The notes: a model not told the origin generated them from the sequence alone. DNA of 55,149 bases from Actinomycetes bacterium (GCA_021779075.1 JAJYBG010000003.1:1-55149), one strand, 5' to 3'. Positions 9,796 through 19,472 are shown, numbered from the stretch's first letter. Program-made: numbers and translations.

Positions 9796-9906
9796 TCAGC
9801 GCTGGCCGCGGAAGAGGTTGTAGACGACGAGAACGGCCGTGCCGGCGATCGCGAGCCCCGCAAGGCCCAGCAGACCGACGAAGACGAGTTCCAGCGTCAC
9901 GAGCAT
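9796..9906 (-). CDS. Small single-pass membrane protein (36 aa)
   Basis: Below the ORF-track size limit. ATG to TGA encodes 36 residues: MLVTLELVFVGLLGLAGLAI, then a hydrophobic stretch to VLVVYN and a basic tail LFRGQR. This is one transmembrane helix with a positively charged C-terminus. It sits 10 bases after the upstream small membrane-protein gene and 10 bases before the nitrobindin-like gene, on the same strand, so it is in the middle of an operon. It has no recognisable family. Hydrophobicity, operon position and a clean stop argue it is translated. Confidence 0.6.
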   Translation of the reverse strand: MLVTLELVFVGLLGLAGLAIAGTAVLVVYNLFRGQR

Positions 9907-9916
9907 GAGACCGAGT

Positions 9917-10198
9917 CTACCGGTGGAGAAGGAAAACGACGCCAGTCGCGACCACGAGAATGATGACCGCGCCGGTCACGGAGGCGCCGAGGCGGCGCAC
10001 GAAGCCGCGCTTCTCCTGGGTGGCGAGTTGGATGCACAACGACAGCACGGTGCACCCGCCGAGCGAGATGCCGAGCCAGGCGGCGTCCTCGAACGCGCGC
10101 GAGAAGATCGCGATGAGAACGCCGGCCGCGAGCGCCGCCGCCCACACCGCCGCGACGGTGCCGCTCGCCGCCGCGACAGGCAGGGAATCGGAGGACAT
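9917..10198 (-). CDS. Small three-span membrane protein, unknown function
   Basis: A 93-residue protein with three hydrophobic spans (about 13-33, 40-60 and 73-91), beginning MSSDSLPVAAASGTVAAVWAA. A basic loop QEKRGFVRRLG separates spans two and three. The ORF track starts it far upstream, antisense to mshD and glnR. The ATG at 10198 is the only start inside the divergent promoter region, with CAGAAT six bases before it. First gene of the operon with the 36-aa membrane protein and the nitrobindin-like gene, divergent from glnR. I do not recognise the family. Confidence 0.7.
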   Translation of the reverse strand: MSSDSLPVAAASGTVAAVWAAALAAGVLIAIFSRAFEDAAWLGISLGGCTVLSLCIQLATQEKRGFVRRLGASVTGAVIILVVATGVVFLLHR

Positions 10199-10235
10199 AC
10201 GCCCATTCTGCCGCTCAGCACCTGCCCGGCGATCT

Positions 10236-10258
10236 GTAACCTGCCCGTCATATAGAAT
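10236..10258 (+). promoter_or_regulatory. glnR promoter with weak GlnR-like half site
   Basis: TAGAAT at 10253-10258 is a good -10, giving a leader of roughly 25 nt with the ribosome-binding sequence GGTGGAGG. Just upstream, GTAAC-6-GTCAT at 10236-10251 resembles a degenerate GlnR box (GTnAC-n6-GAAAC). The second half is poor, so autoregulation is only a possibility. Confidence 0.4.
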
Positions 10259-10288
10259 TCTCGGCAAAGCGGTCGAGGTGGAGGTGTT

Positions 10289-10954
10289 ATGGCGCAGCTG
10301 CTGATCTTGACGTCCGCCCAAGATCACGACGTGCTGCCTGCCCTCGGGCTCCTCACCCACCGCACCCGCACCGTACCCGCAGACGCCTCGTCCCTCGTCA
10401 ACGCTCCCAGCTGCGACATCATCTTCATCGACGCCCGCCGCGACCTCGTGGGGGCCAAATCCCTCGCGAAGCTGCTCGAGACCACCGGCTCCGCCACTCC
10501 GCTGCTGCTCATCCTCACCGAGGGCGGCCTGCCGGCGGTGAACGCCGACTGGGGCATCAGCGACGTCGTCCTCGCCGACGCCGGCCCCGCCGAGGTCGAC
10601 GCGCGCATCCGGCTCGCCATCGACCGGCAGTCGCGCGACTCGCAGGGCTCCAAGATCCAGACCTCCGGCGTCGTCATCGACGAGGCCAGCTTCTCGGCCA
10701 AAGTGCACGGCCGCTCCCTCGACCTCACCTTCAAGGAGTTCGAGCTGCTGCGCTTCCTGGCGACGCATCCCTCGCGCGTCTTCACCCGCGAACAGCTGCT
10801 CAGCGAGGTATGGGGCTACGACTACTTCGGCGGCACCCGCACGGTCGACGTGCACGTGCGGCGCCTGCGTGCCAAGCTCGGCGACTCCGAGTCGCTCATC
10901 GGCACGGTGCGCAACGTCGGCTACCGCTTCAACGTCTTCGAAGACGGCCAGTGA
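10289..10954 (+). CDS. glnR: Nitrogen regulator GlnR (orphan OmpR-type response regulator)
   Basis: A 221-residue protein matching actinobacterial GlnR in layout and in remembered sequence. It has an atypical receiver with [11 protein letters not shown] (Asp48) but no N-terminal acidic pair, then [14 protein letters not shown]. The winged-helix DNA-binding domain contains [54 protein letters not shown]. GlnR controls ammonium assimilation genes and in some actinobacteria is influenced by PhoP. The missing acidic pocket agrees with GlnR working without a cognate kinase. It shares GTGA with mshD, the same neighbour as in Streptomyces. Confidence 0.92.
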   Translation: MAQLLILTSAQDHDVLPALGLLTHRTRTVPADASSLVNAPSCDIIFIDARRDLVGAKSLAKLLETTGSATPLLLILTEGGLPAVNADWGISDVVLADAGPAEVDARIRLAIDRQSRDSQGSKIQTSGVVIDEASFSAKVHGRSLDLTFKEFELLRFLATHPSRVFTREQLLSEVWGYDYFGGTRTVDVHVRRLRAKLGDSESLIGTVRNVGYRFNVFEDGQ

Positions 10955-11766
10955 CCCGGGAGGGGCTCGTCGCGGCGGATGCCGCGATCGCGCCCGTCCT
11001 CCCTTTCGACGAGCAGACCCGGCTCGATGTGGCCGCCGGCCGCCGACTCGCGTACGAGATCCACGCCATCGACGGCGAGGTCGTCGGGTACGGGGTGCTC
11101 GGCCGCGGCCAGCTCGACCTGGAGCTTGCGCCCCGCTGGCGCGGCCTCGGACTCGGCAGGACCGCTGCCGAGTCGCTGCTCGCCCTCGCCGGCGCCGGCG
11201 CCCTGACGGCCTGGTCGCACGGCGACCACCCGGCCGCGCGCACCCTCGCCGCACGATTCGGATTCCGCGCGGCGCGCACCCTGTACCGGATGACGGCCAC
11301 TCGTCTCGACCCGCGCGCCGCGCCGAGCGGGCCTGCCGCCGAGATCGCTGCGTTCCGCCCCGGCGCCGACGACGCGGGGTGGCTGGCCCTCAACGCCCAG
11401 GTCTTCGCAGACCATCCCGAGCAGGGTGGCGTCACGCTCGCCGACCTCCAGGAGCGGATGGCCGAGCCGTGGTTCCAGGCCGGCGACTTCCTCGTCGCCC
11501 GCGACCCGGATGGCGCCATGGTCGGCTACTGCTGGACCAAGTTCGAGCCCGGCGATGACGCCGGCGAGATCTACGTCCTCGGCGTCGAGGGCCGCGTCCG
11601 CGGAACAGGCCTCGCCGGCCGCCTGCTCGCCGCCGCCGCCGCGCTGCGGACGCCGCCGGCCGGCTGGTTCCTCTACGTCGACGGCGATAACGACAACGCC
11701 ATCCGGCTGTACCGGCGGTGGGGTTTCGAGGTCGCCGAGACCCACGTGCAGTACGCCCGCCCGTAG
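10951..11766 (+). CDS. mshD: Mycothiol synthase MshD
   Basis: A 271-residue protein built of two tandem GNAT acetyltransferase domains, the last enzyme of mycothiol synthesis (acetylation of Cys-GlcN-inositol). The C-terminal domain has the acetyl-CoA loop [21 protein letters not shown] and then [30 protein letters not shown], characteristic of MshD. The N-terminal domain has a degenerate loop ([16 protein letters not shown]). The GTG start overlaps the glnR stop. Mycothiol is restricted to actinobacteria, which helps place the organism. Confidence 0.92.
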   Translation: MTREGLVAADAAIAPVLPFDEQTRLDVAAGRRLAYEIHAIDGEVVGYGVLGRGQLDLELAPRWRGLGLGRTAAESLLALAGAGALTAWSHGDHPAARTLAARFGFRAARTLYRMTATRLDPRAAPSGPAAEIAAFRPGADDAGWLALNAQVFADHPEQGGVTLADLQERMAEPWFQAGDFLVARDPDGAMVGYCWTKFEPGDDAGEIYVLGVEGRVRGTGLAGRLLAAAAALRTPPAGWFLYVDGDNDNAIRLYRRWGFEVAETHVQYARP

Positions 11767-11785
11767 CCTGTAGCCCGGAATCCGG

Positions 11786-11807
11786 CGTCACCGCCAGTTC
11801 ACCCGCG
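11786..11807 (+). promoter_or_regulatory. PHO box upstream of ppk
   Basis: Two adjacent 11-bp units, CGTCACCGCCA and GTTCACCCGCG. The second matches the GTTCACC half-site exactly and the first matches five of seven positions. It lies about 29 bases before the ppk start, consistent with RegX3/PhoP control of polyphosphate kinase. Confidence 0.55.
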
Positions 11808-11835
11808 CCACAGTGCCCGGTCGGGGCGGGATGAC

Positions 11836-14022
11836 ATGATGAAACGCATGGACGCCGAGAACCTCGTGGACGAGACGCCCGCCTACGACATCGACGACGA
11901 CTTCGAGCCGTGGGCGGCGAATGCCGACGCGACGCTCCCGCACGACCGCTACATCGACCGCGAGCTGAGCTGGCTGTCCTTCAACCAGCGCGTGCTGGAG
12001 CTCGCCGAAGATCAGACGCTGCCCGTCCTCGAGCGCACCAACTTCCTCGCGATTTTCGCAAGCAACCTCGACGAGTTCTTCATGGTGCGCGTCGCCGGTC
12101 TCAAGCGGCGCATCATCACCGGCATCGCGGTTCCGACGAACGTCGGCAAGGCGCCGCTCGACGTCCTCGCCGACGTCGCCGAGCGCGCGCACGCCCTGCA
12201 ACTGAGGCATGCCACGGCGTTCCGCGAGCTCGTCTACCCGGAGCTCGCGAGGGCCGGCATCACGCTCGTCGAGTTCGCGAGCCTCGACGCGGCCGAGCGC
12301 GCCCAGCTGCGCGATGTCTTCAGCAAACAGATCTTCCCCGTGCTCATGCCGCTCGCCGTCGACCCGGCGCACCCGTTCCCCTACATCTCGGGCCTGTCGC
12401 TCAACCTCGCAGTGCGGGTGCGGCACCCCAAGACCCTCAAGGAGCAGTTCGCGCGCCTCAAGGTTCCGACGAACGTGCTGCCGCGCTTCGTGCGCGTCGG
12501 TGCGGGGAGCGCGCGCAGCGTGAGATACGTCCTCCTCGAGGACCTCATCGCCAACCACCTCGGCGACCTGTTCCCCGGCATGGAGGTGCTCGATCACCAC
12601 CTCTTCCGTGTCACCCGCAACGAGGACGTCGAGATCGACGAGGACGAGACCGAAAACCTGCTGCAGGCGCTCGAGAAGGAGCTGCTGCGCCGCCGCTTCG
12701 GGCCGCCCGTCCGCCTCGAGGTGCAGGACGGCATCGACCAGGTCACCCTCGACCTGCTCGTGCGCGAGCTCGACATCACCGAGCAGGAGATCTACCGGCT
12801 GCCCGGTCCCCTCGACCTGCGCGGGCTGTTCGACCTCGGCCGCCTCGACCGCCCCGAGCTCAAGTACGCGCCCTATGTGCCGACGACGCCGGTCGCGTTC
12901 CAGACGAGCGAGCCCAACCAGCCCGCCGACATCTTCGCCGCCCTCCGCCGCCAGGACGTGCTCGTGCACCACCCCTACGAGTCCTTCGCGACGAGCGTGC
13001 AGGCGTTCCTCGAGCAGGCGGCGCGCGATCCCGATGTCCTCGCCATCAAGCAGACGCTCTACCGCACCAGCGGCGACAGCCCGGTCGTCGAGGCGCTTAT
13101 CGCCGCCGCGGAGGCGGGCAAGCAGGTGCTCGCCCTCGTCGAGATCAAGGCGCGCTTCGACGAGCAGAACAACATCGAGTGGGCCCGCAAGCTCGAGCGC
13201 GCCGGCGTCCACGTCGTCTACGGTCTCGTGGGCCTCAAGACGCACTGCAAGCTGGCCCTCGTCATCCGTCAGGAGAAGGGGCAGCTGCGCCACTACAGCC
13301 ATATCGGCACCGGCAACTACAACCCCAAGACGAGCCGCATCTACGAGGACCTCGGCCTCTTCACCGCCGACGACCAGGTCGGCAAGGATCTCACTCGGCT
13401 CTTCAACGAGCTCTCCGGGTACGCCATCGAGAGGAAGTTCAAGCGCCTGCTCGTCGCCCCGCTGCACCTGCGCAAGGGATTGCTCAAGGCGATCCTCGCC
13501 GAGCAGAGCAACGCCGAGGCGGGCAAGCCCAGCGGGATCCGGATCAAGGCCAACTCCCTGGTCGACGAGGCAATCATCGACGCCCTCTACCACGCGAGCC
13601 GCGCCGGCGTTCCGATCGACATCTGGGTGCGCGGGATCTGCGCGATCAGGCCGGGCCAGGAGGACTACTCGCAGAACATCCGGGTGCGCTCGACCCTCGG
13701 ACGCTACCTCGAGCACTCGCGCATCTTCCGCTTCGTGGGCGACGGCGAGCCTCTCGTCTACATCGGCAGCGCTGACATGATGCACCGCAACCTCGACCGG
13801 CGCATCGAGGCGCTCGTGCGCCTCACCCGGCCCGAGCACATCGCCGACATCGACGAGATGTTCGACCTGGCGATGAGCGACACCACCGCGTCGTGGGCGC
13901 TCGAATCCGACGGCACCTGGCTGCGCCGCAGCATCGCCGAGGACGGCGCACCGCTGGCCGACATGCAGGACCGCCTCATGCAGATCATCCAGTCGAGACC
14001 GCGCCTGGCGGTGCGCCGGTGA
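11836..14022 (+). CDS. ppk1: Polyphosphate kinase 1
   Basis: A 728-residue PPK1 that reversibly transfers the ATP gamma-phosphate to polyphosphate. The N-terminal domain begins [41 protein letters not shown] is the usual second block. The catalytic core has [29 protein letters not shown], and the autophosphorylated histidine lies in [26 protein letters not shown]. The C-terminal [19 protein letters not shown] region contains the second active-site histidine. An acidic extension of about 30 residues precedes the conserved N-terminus; several in-frame ATGs there leave the exact start open. GTGA overlap with the downstream Nudix gene; PHO box upstream. Confidence 0.96.
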   Translation: MMKRMDAENLVDETPAYDIDDDFEPWAANADATLPHDRYIDRELSWLSFNQRVLELAEDQTLPVLERTNFLAIFASNLDEFFMVRVAGLKRRIITGIAVPTNVGKAPLDVLADVAERAHALQLRHATAFRELVYPELARAGITLVEFASLDAAERAQLRDVFSKQIFPVLMPLAVDPAHPFPYISGLSLNLAVRVRHPKTLKEQFARLKVPTNVLPRFVRVGAGSARSVRYVLLEDLIANHLGDLFPGMEVLDHHLFRVTRNEDVEIDEDETENLLQALEKELLRRRFGPPVRLEVQDGIDQVTLDLLVRELDITEQEIYRLPGPLDLRGLFDLGRLDRPELKYAPYVPTTPVAFQTSEPNQPADIFAALRRQDVLVHHPYESFATSVQAFLEQAARDPDVLAIKQTLYRTSGDSPVVEALIAAAEAGKQVLALVEIKARFDEQNNIEWARKLERAGVHVVYGLVGLKTHCKLALVIRQEKGQLRHYSHIGTGNYNPKTSRIYEDLGLFTADDQVGKDLTRLFNELSGYAIERKFKRLLVAPLHLRKGLLKAILAEQSNAEAGKPSGIRIKANSLVDEAIIDALYHASRAGVPIDIWVRGICAIRPGQEDYSQNIRVRSTLGRYLEHSRIFRFVGDGEPLVYIGSADMMHRNLDRRIEALVRLTRPEHIADIDEMFDLAMSDTTASWALESDGTWLRRSIAEDGAPLADMQDRLMQIIQSRPRLAVRR

Positions 14023-14954
14023 CGGAGGCCGTGTACGCCGCCGGAGCGGTGTGCTGGCGCAACGTCGACGGCGTGACGCGCATTCTCGTCATCCACCGCC
14101 CGCGCTACGGCGACGTGACTCTGCCCAAGGGCAAGGTCGACGTCGGCGAGACGCTGCCGCAGGCGGCCGTGCGCGAGGTGGCCGAGGAGACCGGCCTCAC
14201 CCTCGCGCTCGGAACTCCGCTCGGCCAGACGCACTACCGCATCGGCAGCGGCCGCGAGAAGCTCGTGCACTACTGGGCGGCCGAGGTCACCGACCGAGCG
14301 CTCGACAAGTCGGTGTTCCGTCCCAACGACGAGGTCTCGCACTTCGAGTGGGTGACGCTCGACGAGGCCCGCTCCGCACTGTCGTATCCCCACGATCTCG
14401 ACATCGTCGACGAGTTCGTCAGGCTGCACGGCGAGCTCGCCCACCCCACTTTCGCCCTCATCGTGCTCCGGCACGCCAAGGCGCTGGCGCGCTCGGAATG
14501 GTCCGGCGCCGACTGGAAGCGGCCACTCGCCGCGCGCGGGCAGTTCCAGGCGCGCTCCATCGTGCCGACCGTGCGGGCGTGGAGTCCGAAGCGGATCATC
14601 ACCTCGAACGCGGTGCGGTGCGTCTCGACCGTGAAGCCGCTGGCGCGGGCGCTGGGCCGTCGGCCGAAGCTCGTCGAGGAACTGAGCCAGGATGCCTGGG
14701 ACGAGGGCAAGTCGGCGGCGGCCGACATCGTCGCAAAGCGCCTGGAGCGGCGCAAGACCGCGGTGCTGTGCTCGCACCGGCCGGTGCTGCCCGACCTCCT
14801 GCTCGAGCTCGCGCTCGCCACGAACACGACGATGGGCGACTACATCCGCGACGCCGCCGCGCTCGAGCCGGCCGCCTTCTCGATCGCGCACCTGCGCGTC
14901 GAGGACCCGTTCACAGGCATCCTGGCGATCGAGACGCACCGGGCGCTCATCTGA
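14019..14954 (+). CDS. mutT1: MutT1-like Nudix plus histidine-phosphatase protein
   Basis: A 311-residue two-domain protein. The Nudix box is [24 protein letters not shown] (about residues 35-58). After [12 protein letters not shown] comes a histidine-phosphatase domain, [30 protein letters not shown], with the second active-site histidine in [15 protein letters not shown]. Mycobacterial MutT1 has this architecture and removes 8-oxo-(d)GTP and diadenosine polyphosphates. The gene overlaps the ppk1 stop (GTGA), a common actinobacterial pairing that links polyphosphate and nucleotide-pool hygiene. The ORF track extends upstream inside ppk; GTG at 14019 is the coupled start. Confidence 0.9.
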   Translation: MTEAVYAAGAVCWRNVDGVTRILVIHRPRYGDVTLPKGKVDVGETLPQAAVREVAEETGLTLALGTPLGQTHYRIGSGREKLVHYWAAEVTDRALDKSVFRPNDEVSHFEWVTLDEARSALSYPHDLDIVDEFVRLHGELAHPTFALIVLRHAKALARSEWSGADWKRPLAARGQFQARSIVPTVRAWSPKRIITSNAVRCVSTVKPLARALGRRPKLVEELSQDAWDEGKSAAADIVAKRLERRKTAVLCSHRPVLPDLLLELALATNTTMGDYIRDAAALEPAAFSIAHLRVEDPFTGILAIETHRALI

Positions 14955-14967
14955 ACCGGACCGGGTT

Positions 14968-14989
14968 GTTAACCTTCTGTTTACCCCGA
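14968..14989 (+). promoter_or_regulatory. PHO box of the pst operon
   Basis: GTTAACCTTCT and GTTTACCCCGA are direct 11-bp units, each matching six of seven positions of the GTTCACC half-site. They lie about 90 bases upstream of pstS in an otherwise featureless 121-bp gap. This is the expected RegX3/PhoP target. Confidence 0.75.
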
Positions 14990-15075
14990 GGTCGGCAGCA
15001 GGTCAGGCCCCGAACCTACGCTCGTACGCGGGTCACCCCTGATCCCAGCACCACGTCCTTGAAAGGGAATATCAC

Positions 15076-16203
15076 GTGAAGACCACTCGCATCGCCGCCA
15101 CCGCGGCGCTGATCGCGGCAGCGGCTATCGGCCTCTCCGCCTGCGCCTCCAGCGGCGCATCGTCGAGCCCGTCGGGGTCCGGCACCTCCACGTCCGGCTC
15201 GGGCGCCGCCCTGAGCGGCACCATCACCGCCGGCGGCTCGAGCGCGCAGGCCAACGTCCAGACCGCGTGGACGACCGGATTCACCGCCGCAAACGCCGGC
15301 GTCAAGGTCAACTACGACAAGTCGCAGGGCTCCGGCGGCGGCGTCACCAACTTCCTCGCCGGCAGCTACGACTTCGCCGGCACCGACGCCTCCCTCAAGC
15401 CGGACCAGTTCACGAAGGCGAAGACCACCTGCGGCGCCGACGGCGCACTCGACATCCCGGTGTACCTCTCCGGCGTCGCGATCATCTACAACCTTCCCGG
15501 CGTGACCGGTCTCAAGCTCGACGCGACGACCATCGCGAAGATCTTCGCCGGAAAGATCACCACGTGGAACGACCCGGCCATCGCCGCGCTCAACTCGGGC
15601 GCGACCCTGCCGGGCACCGCGATCACCGTCGTGCGCCGCTCGGACGGTTCGGGCACCACGGCCAACTTCACCACCTACCTCCACCAGCAGGACCCGACCG
15701 ACTGGAGCTGGGCCGCAGGCACCGCGTGGCCGACGATCCCCGGTGACAAGAGTTCGGGCCAGCAGGGCGGCTCCGGCGTGGTCGGTGCCGTGACCGCGGG
15801 CAGCGGCACGATCGGCTACGCCGACCAGAGCGCCATCGGCACCGCCACCGCGGCGCAGATCGAGGTCGGCACCTCGGGCACCTTCGTCGACTACAGCGCC
15901 TCCGGTGCGACCGCCGCGTTCGACGCCGCCGCACAGGACGCCTCACAGGGCGCCGGCGACCTCACGGTGAGCCTCGACTACACGAAGATCATGGCAACCT
16001 CGGCATACCCGATCCCACTGCTCTCGTACGACGTCGTCTGCAAGACCTTCAAGAACGCCGCCCAGGGCGCGCTGACGAAGGCCTACCTCACCTACGTGAC
16101 CAGCTCCGCCGGTCAGCAGCTCGCGGCGGCGAACGCCGGCGCGGCCCCGCTGCCCGACAGCACCCTCACGAAGATCGCGGCGAGCCTCGCCGAGGTCAAG
16201 TAG
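15076..16203 (+). CDS. pstS: Phosphate-binding lipoprotein PstS
   Basis: A 375-residue periplasmic-side lipoprotein. The signal peptide MKTTRIAATAALIAAAAIGLSAC ends in the lipobox LSAC (Cys23), followed by a Ser/Gly-rich linker. Phosphate-site sequences include ITAGGSSAQ, GSGGGVTNFLAGSYDFAGTDASL and VRRSDGSGTTANFTTYL. PstS captures inorganic phosphate and delivers it to PstC-PstA. First gene of pstSCAB, preceded by a PHO box and a ribosome-binding AAAGGGAA. The length matches actinobacterial homologues. Confidence 0.97.
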   Translation: MKTTRIAATAALIAAAAIGLSACASSGASSSPSGSGTSTSGSGAALSGTITAGGSSAQANVQTAWTTGFTAANAGVKVNYDKSQGSGGGVTNFLAGSYDFAGTDASLKPDQFTKAKTTCGADGALDIPVYLSGVAIIYNLPGVTGLKLDATTIAKIFAGKITTWNDPAIAALNSGATLPGTAITVVRRSDGSGTTANFTTYLHQQDPTDWSWAAGTAWPTIPGDKSSGQQGGSGVVGAVTAGSGTIGYADQSAIGTATAAQIEVGTSGTFVDYSASGATAAFDAAAQDASQGAGDLTVSLDYTKIMATSAYPIPLLSYDVVCKTFKNAAQGALTKAYLTYVTSSAGQQLAAANAGAAPLPDSTLTKIAASLAEVK

Positions 16204-16213
16204 TCTCGCGATC

Positions 16214-17344
16214 ATGACGCAGTACGTCGCGCCGCGCCCCGGTTCTTCCGGGGCGCGGCGCCTCGTCGGCGGACCGCGGCCCTCCGACCGCATCTTCCGC
16301 GGATTGAGCTACGGCTCGGCCGCGCTCATCATGGTGATCCTCGCGGGGGTCGCCGTGTTCCTCATCATCAAAGCCGCTCCCGCGATCGCGGCGAGCTGGT
16401 CGACCGGCGACCTCGCCTCGGGCACGACCGCGGGGTACGCGAACTTCTGGGCCTACTCGGGGCCGCTCATCTGGGGCACGCTCTGGATGTCCTTCATCGG
16501 CCTGCTCATCGGCGCACCCGTCGCGGTGGGCATCGCGCTCTTCATCTCGCACTACGCGCCGCGCTCGCTCGCCGGCATCCTCGGCTACCTCGTCGACCTC
16601 CTCGCCGCGGTGCCGTCCATCATCTTCGGCCTGTGGGGCATCGCGGTGATCCGCCCCTACCTGCTGCCGTTCTCCCACTTCCTCACCGAATACCTCGGCT
16701 GGTTCCCTCCCTTCGGCGGCCAGGTCTCGACGACCGGCTCGACCGTGCTCGCCGGCGCCGTGGTCCTCGGGGTCATGGTGCTGCCCATCATCACCTCGAT
16801 CACGCGCGAGATCTTCCTGCAGACCCCGCGCCTCCACGAGGAGGCCGCCCTCGCCCTCGGGGCGACGAAGTGGGAGACCGTCCGCCTCGCCGTGTTCCCC
16901 TACGCGCGCTCGGGCATGGTCAGCGCCATCCTGCTCGGCCTCGGCCGCGCGCTCGGCGAGACGATGGCGATCGCGCTCATCATCTCGCCCTCGATCGTCT
17001 TCTCGGTCGCGCTGCTCACCGAGAACCAGAACTCGCAGACGATCGCCGCGAACATCGCGGTGAACTTCCCCGAGTCCAACGACCTCCCGCGCGCCGGCCT
17101 CATCGGCACCGGCCTCATGCTCTTCGTCATCTCATTCGCAGTGAACTTCGCCGCGCGCTGGATCGTGGGACGCACCGGCGGCAGCGCGAAGGAGCGCCGC
17201 AGCAGGAAGATCGCGCCGCCGTCGGACGCCGCCAGCATTCTGACCCTCGACGTCGCCGCGAGCCCGCTCGAAGCCCTCGAGCCGCGGGGCTCCTCGGCAC
17301 ATCCTGAAGGCCAGGAGCCATCCATCCCGGAGCTGCGAGACTGA
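16214..17344 (+). CDS. pstC: Phosphate ABC transporter permease PstC
   Basis: A 376-residue inner-membrane permease with six predicted spans. The BPD/EAA loop EAALALGATKWETVRLAVFPYARSGMVSAILLGLGRALGETMAIALI contacts the ATPase. The first span lies at about 35-57 and LIGAPVAVGIALFISHYAPRSL follows in the PstC-typical position. The C-terminal 50 residues after the last span are a soluble tail of low complexity not needed for the fold. It begins 10 bases after pstS and ends TGATG with pstA (one-base overlap). Confidence 0.95.
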   Translation: MTQYVAPRPGSSGARRLVGGPRPSDRIFRGLSYGSAALIMVILAGVAVFLIIKAAPAIAASWSTGDLASGTTAGYANFWAYSGPLIWGTLWMSFIGLLIGAPVAVGIALFISHYAPRSLAGILGYLVDLLAAVPSIIFGLWGIAVIRPYLLPFSHFLTEYLGWFPPFGGQVSTTGSTVLAGAVVLGVMVLPIITSITREIFLQTPRLHEEAALALGATKWETVRLAVFPYARSGMVSAILLGLGRALGETMAIALIISPSIVFSVALLTENQNSQTIAANIAVNFPESNDLPRAGLIGTGLMLFVISFAVNFAARWIVGRTGGSAKERRSRKIAPPSDAASILTLDVAASPLEALEPRGSSAHPEGQEPSIPELRD

Positions 17345-18429
17345 TGAGCGCCGATACCGCCCGCACCGCCAGCAACTCGTTCACGGCAACCCGGCTGCCG
17401 CGCCTGATCGAGCTCTACACCGCTCTCGGCGCACTCGCGGTCTCCGGCATCGTCATCGCCCTGATCGGCTGGACGACAACCGGGTTCCTCGTGCTCGCCG
17501 CCGCGCTCTACCTGATGCTCACCGGCGTGGTCTCGGGCGTGGTCGAGAACCGCCGCAAAGCCGTCGACCGGCTGGTCCGCGGCCTCGTCACCGTCGCTTT
17601 CCTGCTCGCGCTCGCCCCGCTCGTCTCGACGCTGTACGAGGTCATCGTCCGGGGCTGGCAGGCGCTCGACTGGAACTTCATCTTCACCACCGGCGGCACG
17701 ATCATCGACCCGGCGACGATGAAGATCACCAACACGATCGGCGCCTGGCAGGCCGTCATCGGCACCCTTGAGATCACCGGCATGGCGACGCTCATCTCGG
17801 TGCCGATCGGCATCCTCACCGCGGTCTTCCTCGTCGAGTACAGCCCGCCCGGCCACTGGATGTCGCGCACGGTGACCTTCCTCGTCGACGTCATGACCGG
17901 CATCCCGTCGATCGTCGCCGGCCTCTTCGCGTTCGCGCTCTTCACGCTCGTCGTCGGGCCGAAGGCGTTCAGCGGCTTCTCCGCGTCGATCGCGCTGTGC
18001 GTGCTCATGATCCCGACCGTGGTGCGCTCGAGCGAGGAGATGCTCAAACTCGTCTCGCCCGAGCTGCGCGAGGCGTCCTACGCGCTCGGCGTGACGAAAT
18101 TCACGACGATCGTGCGCATCGTGCTGCGCACCGCGATCGCCGGCCTCATCACCGGCGTCATGCTCGCCATCGCCCGCGTCATCGGCGAGACGGCACCCAT
18201 CTTCATCGCGGCGAGCTTCACCAACAACTTCAACGGCGACCTGTTCTCAGGAGCGATGCAGACCCTGCCCGTCATGGCCTACACCGGCTACAAGTTCCCG
18301 AGCAGCGACATCCCCGCATCGTTGCAGTCCGCCTGGGGCGCGGCGCTGCTGCTCGTCATCCTCGTCGTCATCCTCAACCTCATCGCCCGGCTCATCGCCT
18401 GGGCGTTCAAACCCAAGGGTCTGCAGTAG
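17344..18429 (+). CDS. pstA: Phosphate ABC transporter permease PstA
   Basis: A 361-residue membrane permease. Beyond the usual six-span core it has an extra hydrophobic pair near the N-terminus (about 25-65), as is frequent in actinobacterial PstA. The EAA-type loop is [50 protein letters not shown], and [18 protein letters not shown] precedes the core spans. It pairs with PstC to form the phosphate channel. The ATG overlaps the pstC TGA by one base. Confidence 0.95.
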   Translation: MSADTARTASNSFTATRLPRLIELYTALGALAVSGIVIALIGWTTTGFLVLAAALYLMLTGVVSGVVENRRKAVDRLVRGLVTVAFLLALAPLVSTLYEVIVRGWQALDWNFIFTTGGTIIDPATMKITNTIGAWQAVIGTLEITGMATLISVPIGILTAVFLVEYSPPGHWMSRTVTFLVDVMTGIPSIVAGLFAFALFTLVVGPKAFSGFSASIALCVLMIPTVVRSSEEMLKLVSPELREASYALGVTKFTTIVRIVLRTAIAGLITGVMLAIARVIGETAPIFIAASFTNNFNGDLFSGAMQTLPVMAYTGYKFPSSDIPASLQSAWGAALLLVILVVILNLIARLIAWAFKPKGLQ

Positions 18430-18464
18430 CCGCAGGCGTCGCCCCAGCTCGTCAAAGGAATCCC

Positions 18465-19244
18465 GTGTCGAAGCGCATCGAAGTCAACGACCTCAACGTC
18501 TATTACGACAAGTTCCTCGCCGTCGAGGGCGTTTCCATCGAGATCGAGCCGCGCAGCGTCACCGCGTTCATCGGCCCGTCCGGCTGCGGCAAATCGACAT
18601 TCCTGCGCACCCTCAACCGGATGCACGAGGTCATCCCCGGAGCCCACGTCACCGGCCACGTGTTCATCGACGGCGACGACCTCTACGCCCCGGGCGTCGA
18701 CCCGGTGCTGGTGCGGCGCGAGGTGGGCATGGTATTCCAGCGCGCGAACCCGTTCCCGACGATGTCGGTCCGCGACAACGTGCTGGCGGGCGTGAAGCTC
18801 AACAACGTACGACTGCCGAAGCGGGATGCCGACGATCTGGTCGAGAAGTCACTGGTCAACGCGAACCTCTGGAACGAGGTCAAGGATCGGCTCGGTGCAC
18901 CCGGCTCGAGCCTCTCGGGCGGTCAGCAGCAGCGCCTCTGCATCGCGCGCGCCATCGCCGTGCAGCCCGACGTGCTGCTCATGGACGAACCGTGCTCCGC
19001 GCTCGACCCGATCTCGACTCTCGCCATCGAGGACCTCATCCACGAACTGAAGAGCGAGTACACCATCGTGATCGTGACCCACAACATGCAGCAGGCGACG
19101 CGCGTCTCGGACAAGACGGCGTTCTTCAACATCGCCGGCACCGGCAAGCCCGGCCACCTCATCGAGTTCGACGACACCACGACGATCTTCTCGAACCCGA
19201 AGGTGAAGGCCACCGAGGACTACGTGTCGGGCCGGTTCGGATGA
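18465..19244 (+). CDS. pstB: Phosphate ABC transporter ATP-binding protein PstB
   Basis: A 259-residue ABC ATPase. The Walker A is [18 protein letters not shown], the Q-loop region is [19 protein letters not shown], the signature is [16 protein letters not shown], and the Walker B with catalytic Glu is [16 protein letters not shown]. The switch His is in [19 protein letters not shown], all diagnostic of PstB. The GTG at 18465 is chosen from the ribosome-binding AAAGGAA eight bases upstream and the family N-terminus; the longer track frame overlaps pstA. Last gene of pstSCAB; phoU is not in this operon but lies 16 kb away next to senX3. Confidence 0.97.
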   Translation: MSKRIEVNDLNVYYDKFLAVEGVSIEIEPRSVTAFIGPSGCGKSTFLRTLNRMHEVIPGAHVTGHVFIDGDDLYAPGVDPVLVRREVGMVFQRANPFPTMSVRDNVLAGVKLNNVRLPKRDADDLVEKSLVNANLWNEVKDRLGAPGSSLSGGQQQRLCIARAIAVQPDVLLMDEPCSALDPISTLAIEDLIHELKSEYTIVIVTHNMQQATRVSDKTAFFNIAGTGKPGHLIEFDDTTTIFSNPKVKATEDYVSGRFG

Positions 19245-19335
19245 TCCCGGTCGCCTGGTCCGCGGATCCCGCCGGTTTCCCGTTCCCCGGCTCGCCCATC
19301 AGGCAACCACGGGATCCGCGACGCTGCAGCTCGTT

Positions 19336-19341
19336 TAGACT
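19336..19341 (+). promoter_or_regulatory. -10 element of candidate ncRNA
   Basis: TAGACT within TTTAGACTGG is a near-ideal actinobacterial -10. A start seven to eight bases later falls exactly on the first paired base of the hairpin structure downstream. No protein gene follows on this strand. Confidence 0.5.
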
Positions 19342-19348
19342 GGTGGGC

Positions 19349-19446
19349 GCCGGGCCGCAGTAACCCCGGGCTCCAACTTTCGCCGCCGCGAGCGGCCTTC
19401 CGCCGAGAGGCGTTCTGCGGCCCGGTTCCGCCGTCTTCGCCGGCGG
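19349..19446 (+). ncRNA. Candidate structured small RNA downstream of pstB
   Basis: The 228-bp gap after pstB holds a compact RNA-like structure. GCCGGGCCGCAG at 19349-19360 pairs with CTGCGGCCCGGT at 19415-19426, a 12-bp closing stem ending in a G-U pair. Inside are two hairpins. One is GCCGC-CGCGA-GCGGC; the other is CGCC-GAGA-GGCG, closed by a GNRA tetraloop. A third hairpin, CCGCCG-TCTTCGC-CGGCGG, at 19428-19446 could terminate transcription. The TAGACT -10 places the start at the base of the closing stem. It matches no RNA family that I recognise; the signal-recognition-particle core GGAAGGAAGCAGC is absent. It could alternatively be only a terminator complex for pstB. Confidence 0.4.
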
Positions 19447-19472
19447 GCATCGGCGTCGCAGACTCCTCCGCC

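Noticed and set aside
11788-13839. 683-aa minus-strand ORF
   Set aside because: Antisense to ppk1, which has intact catalytic motifs.
19349-19446. Identification of the RNA after pstB as SRP (4.5S) RNA, tmRNA or 6C RNA
   Set aside because: The SRP core GGAAGGAAGCAGC, the tmRNA tRNA-like ends and the C-rich loops of 6C RNA are all absent.
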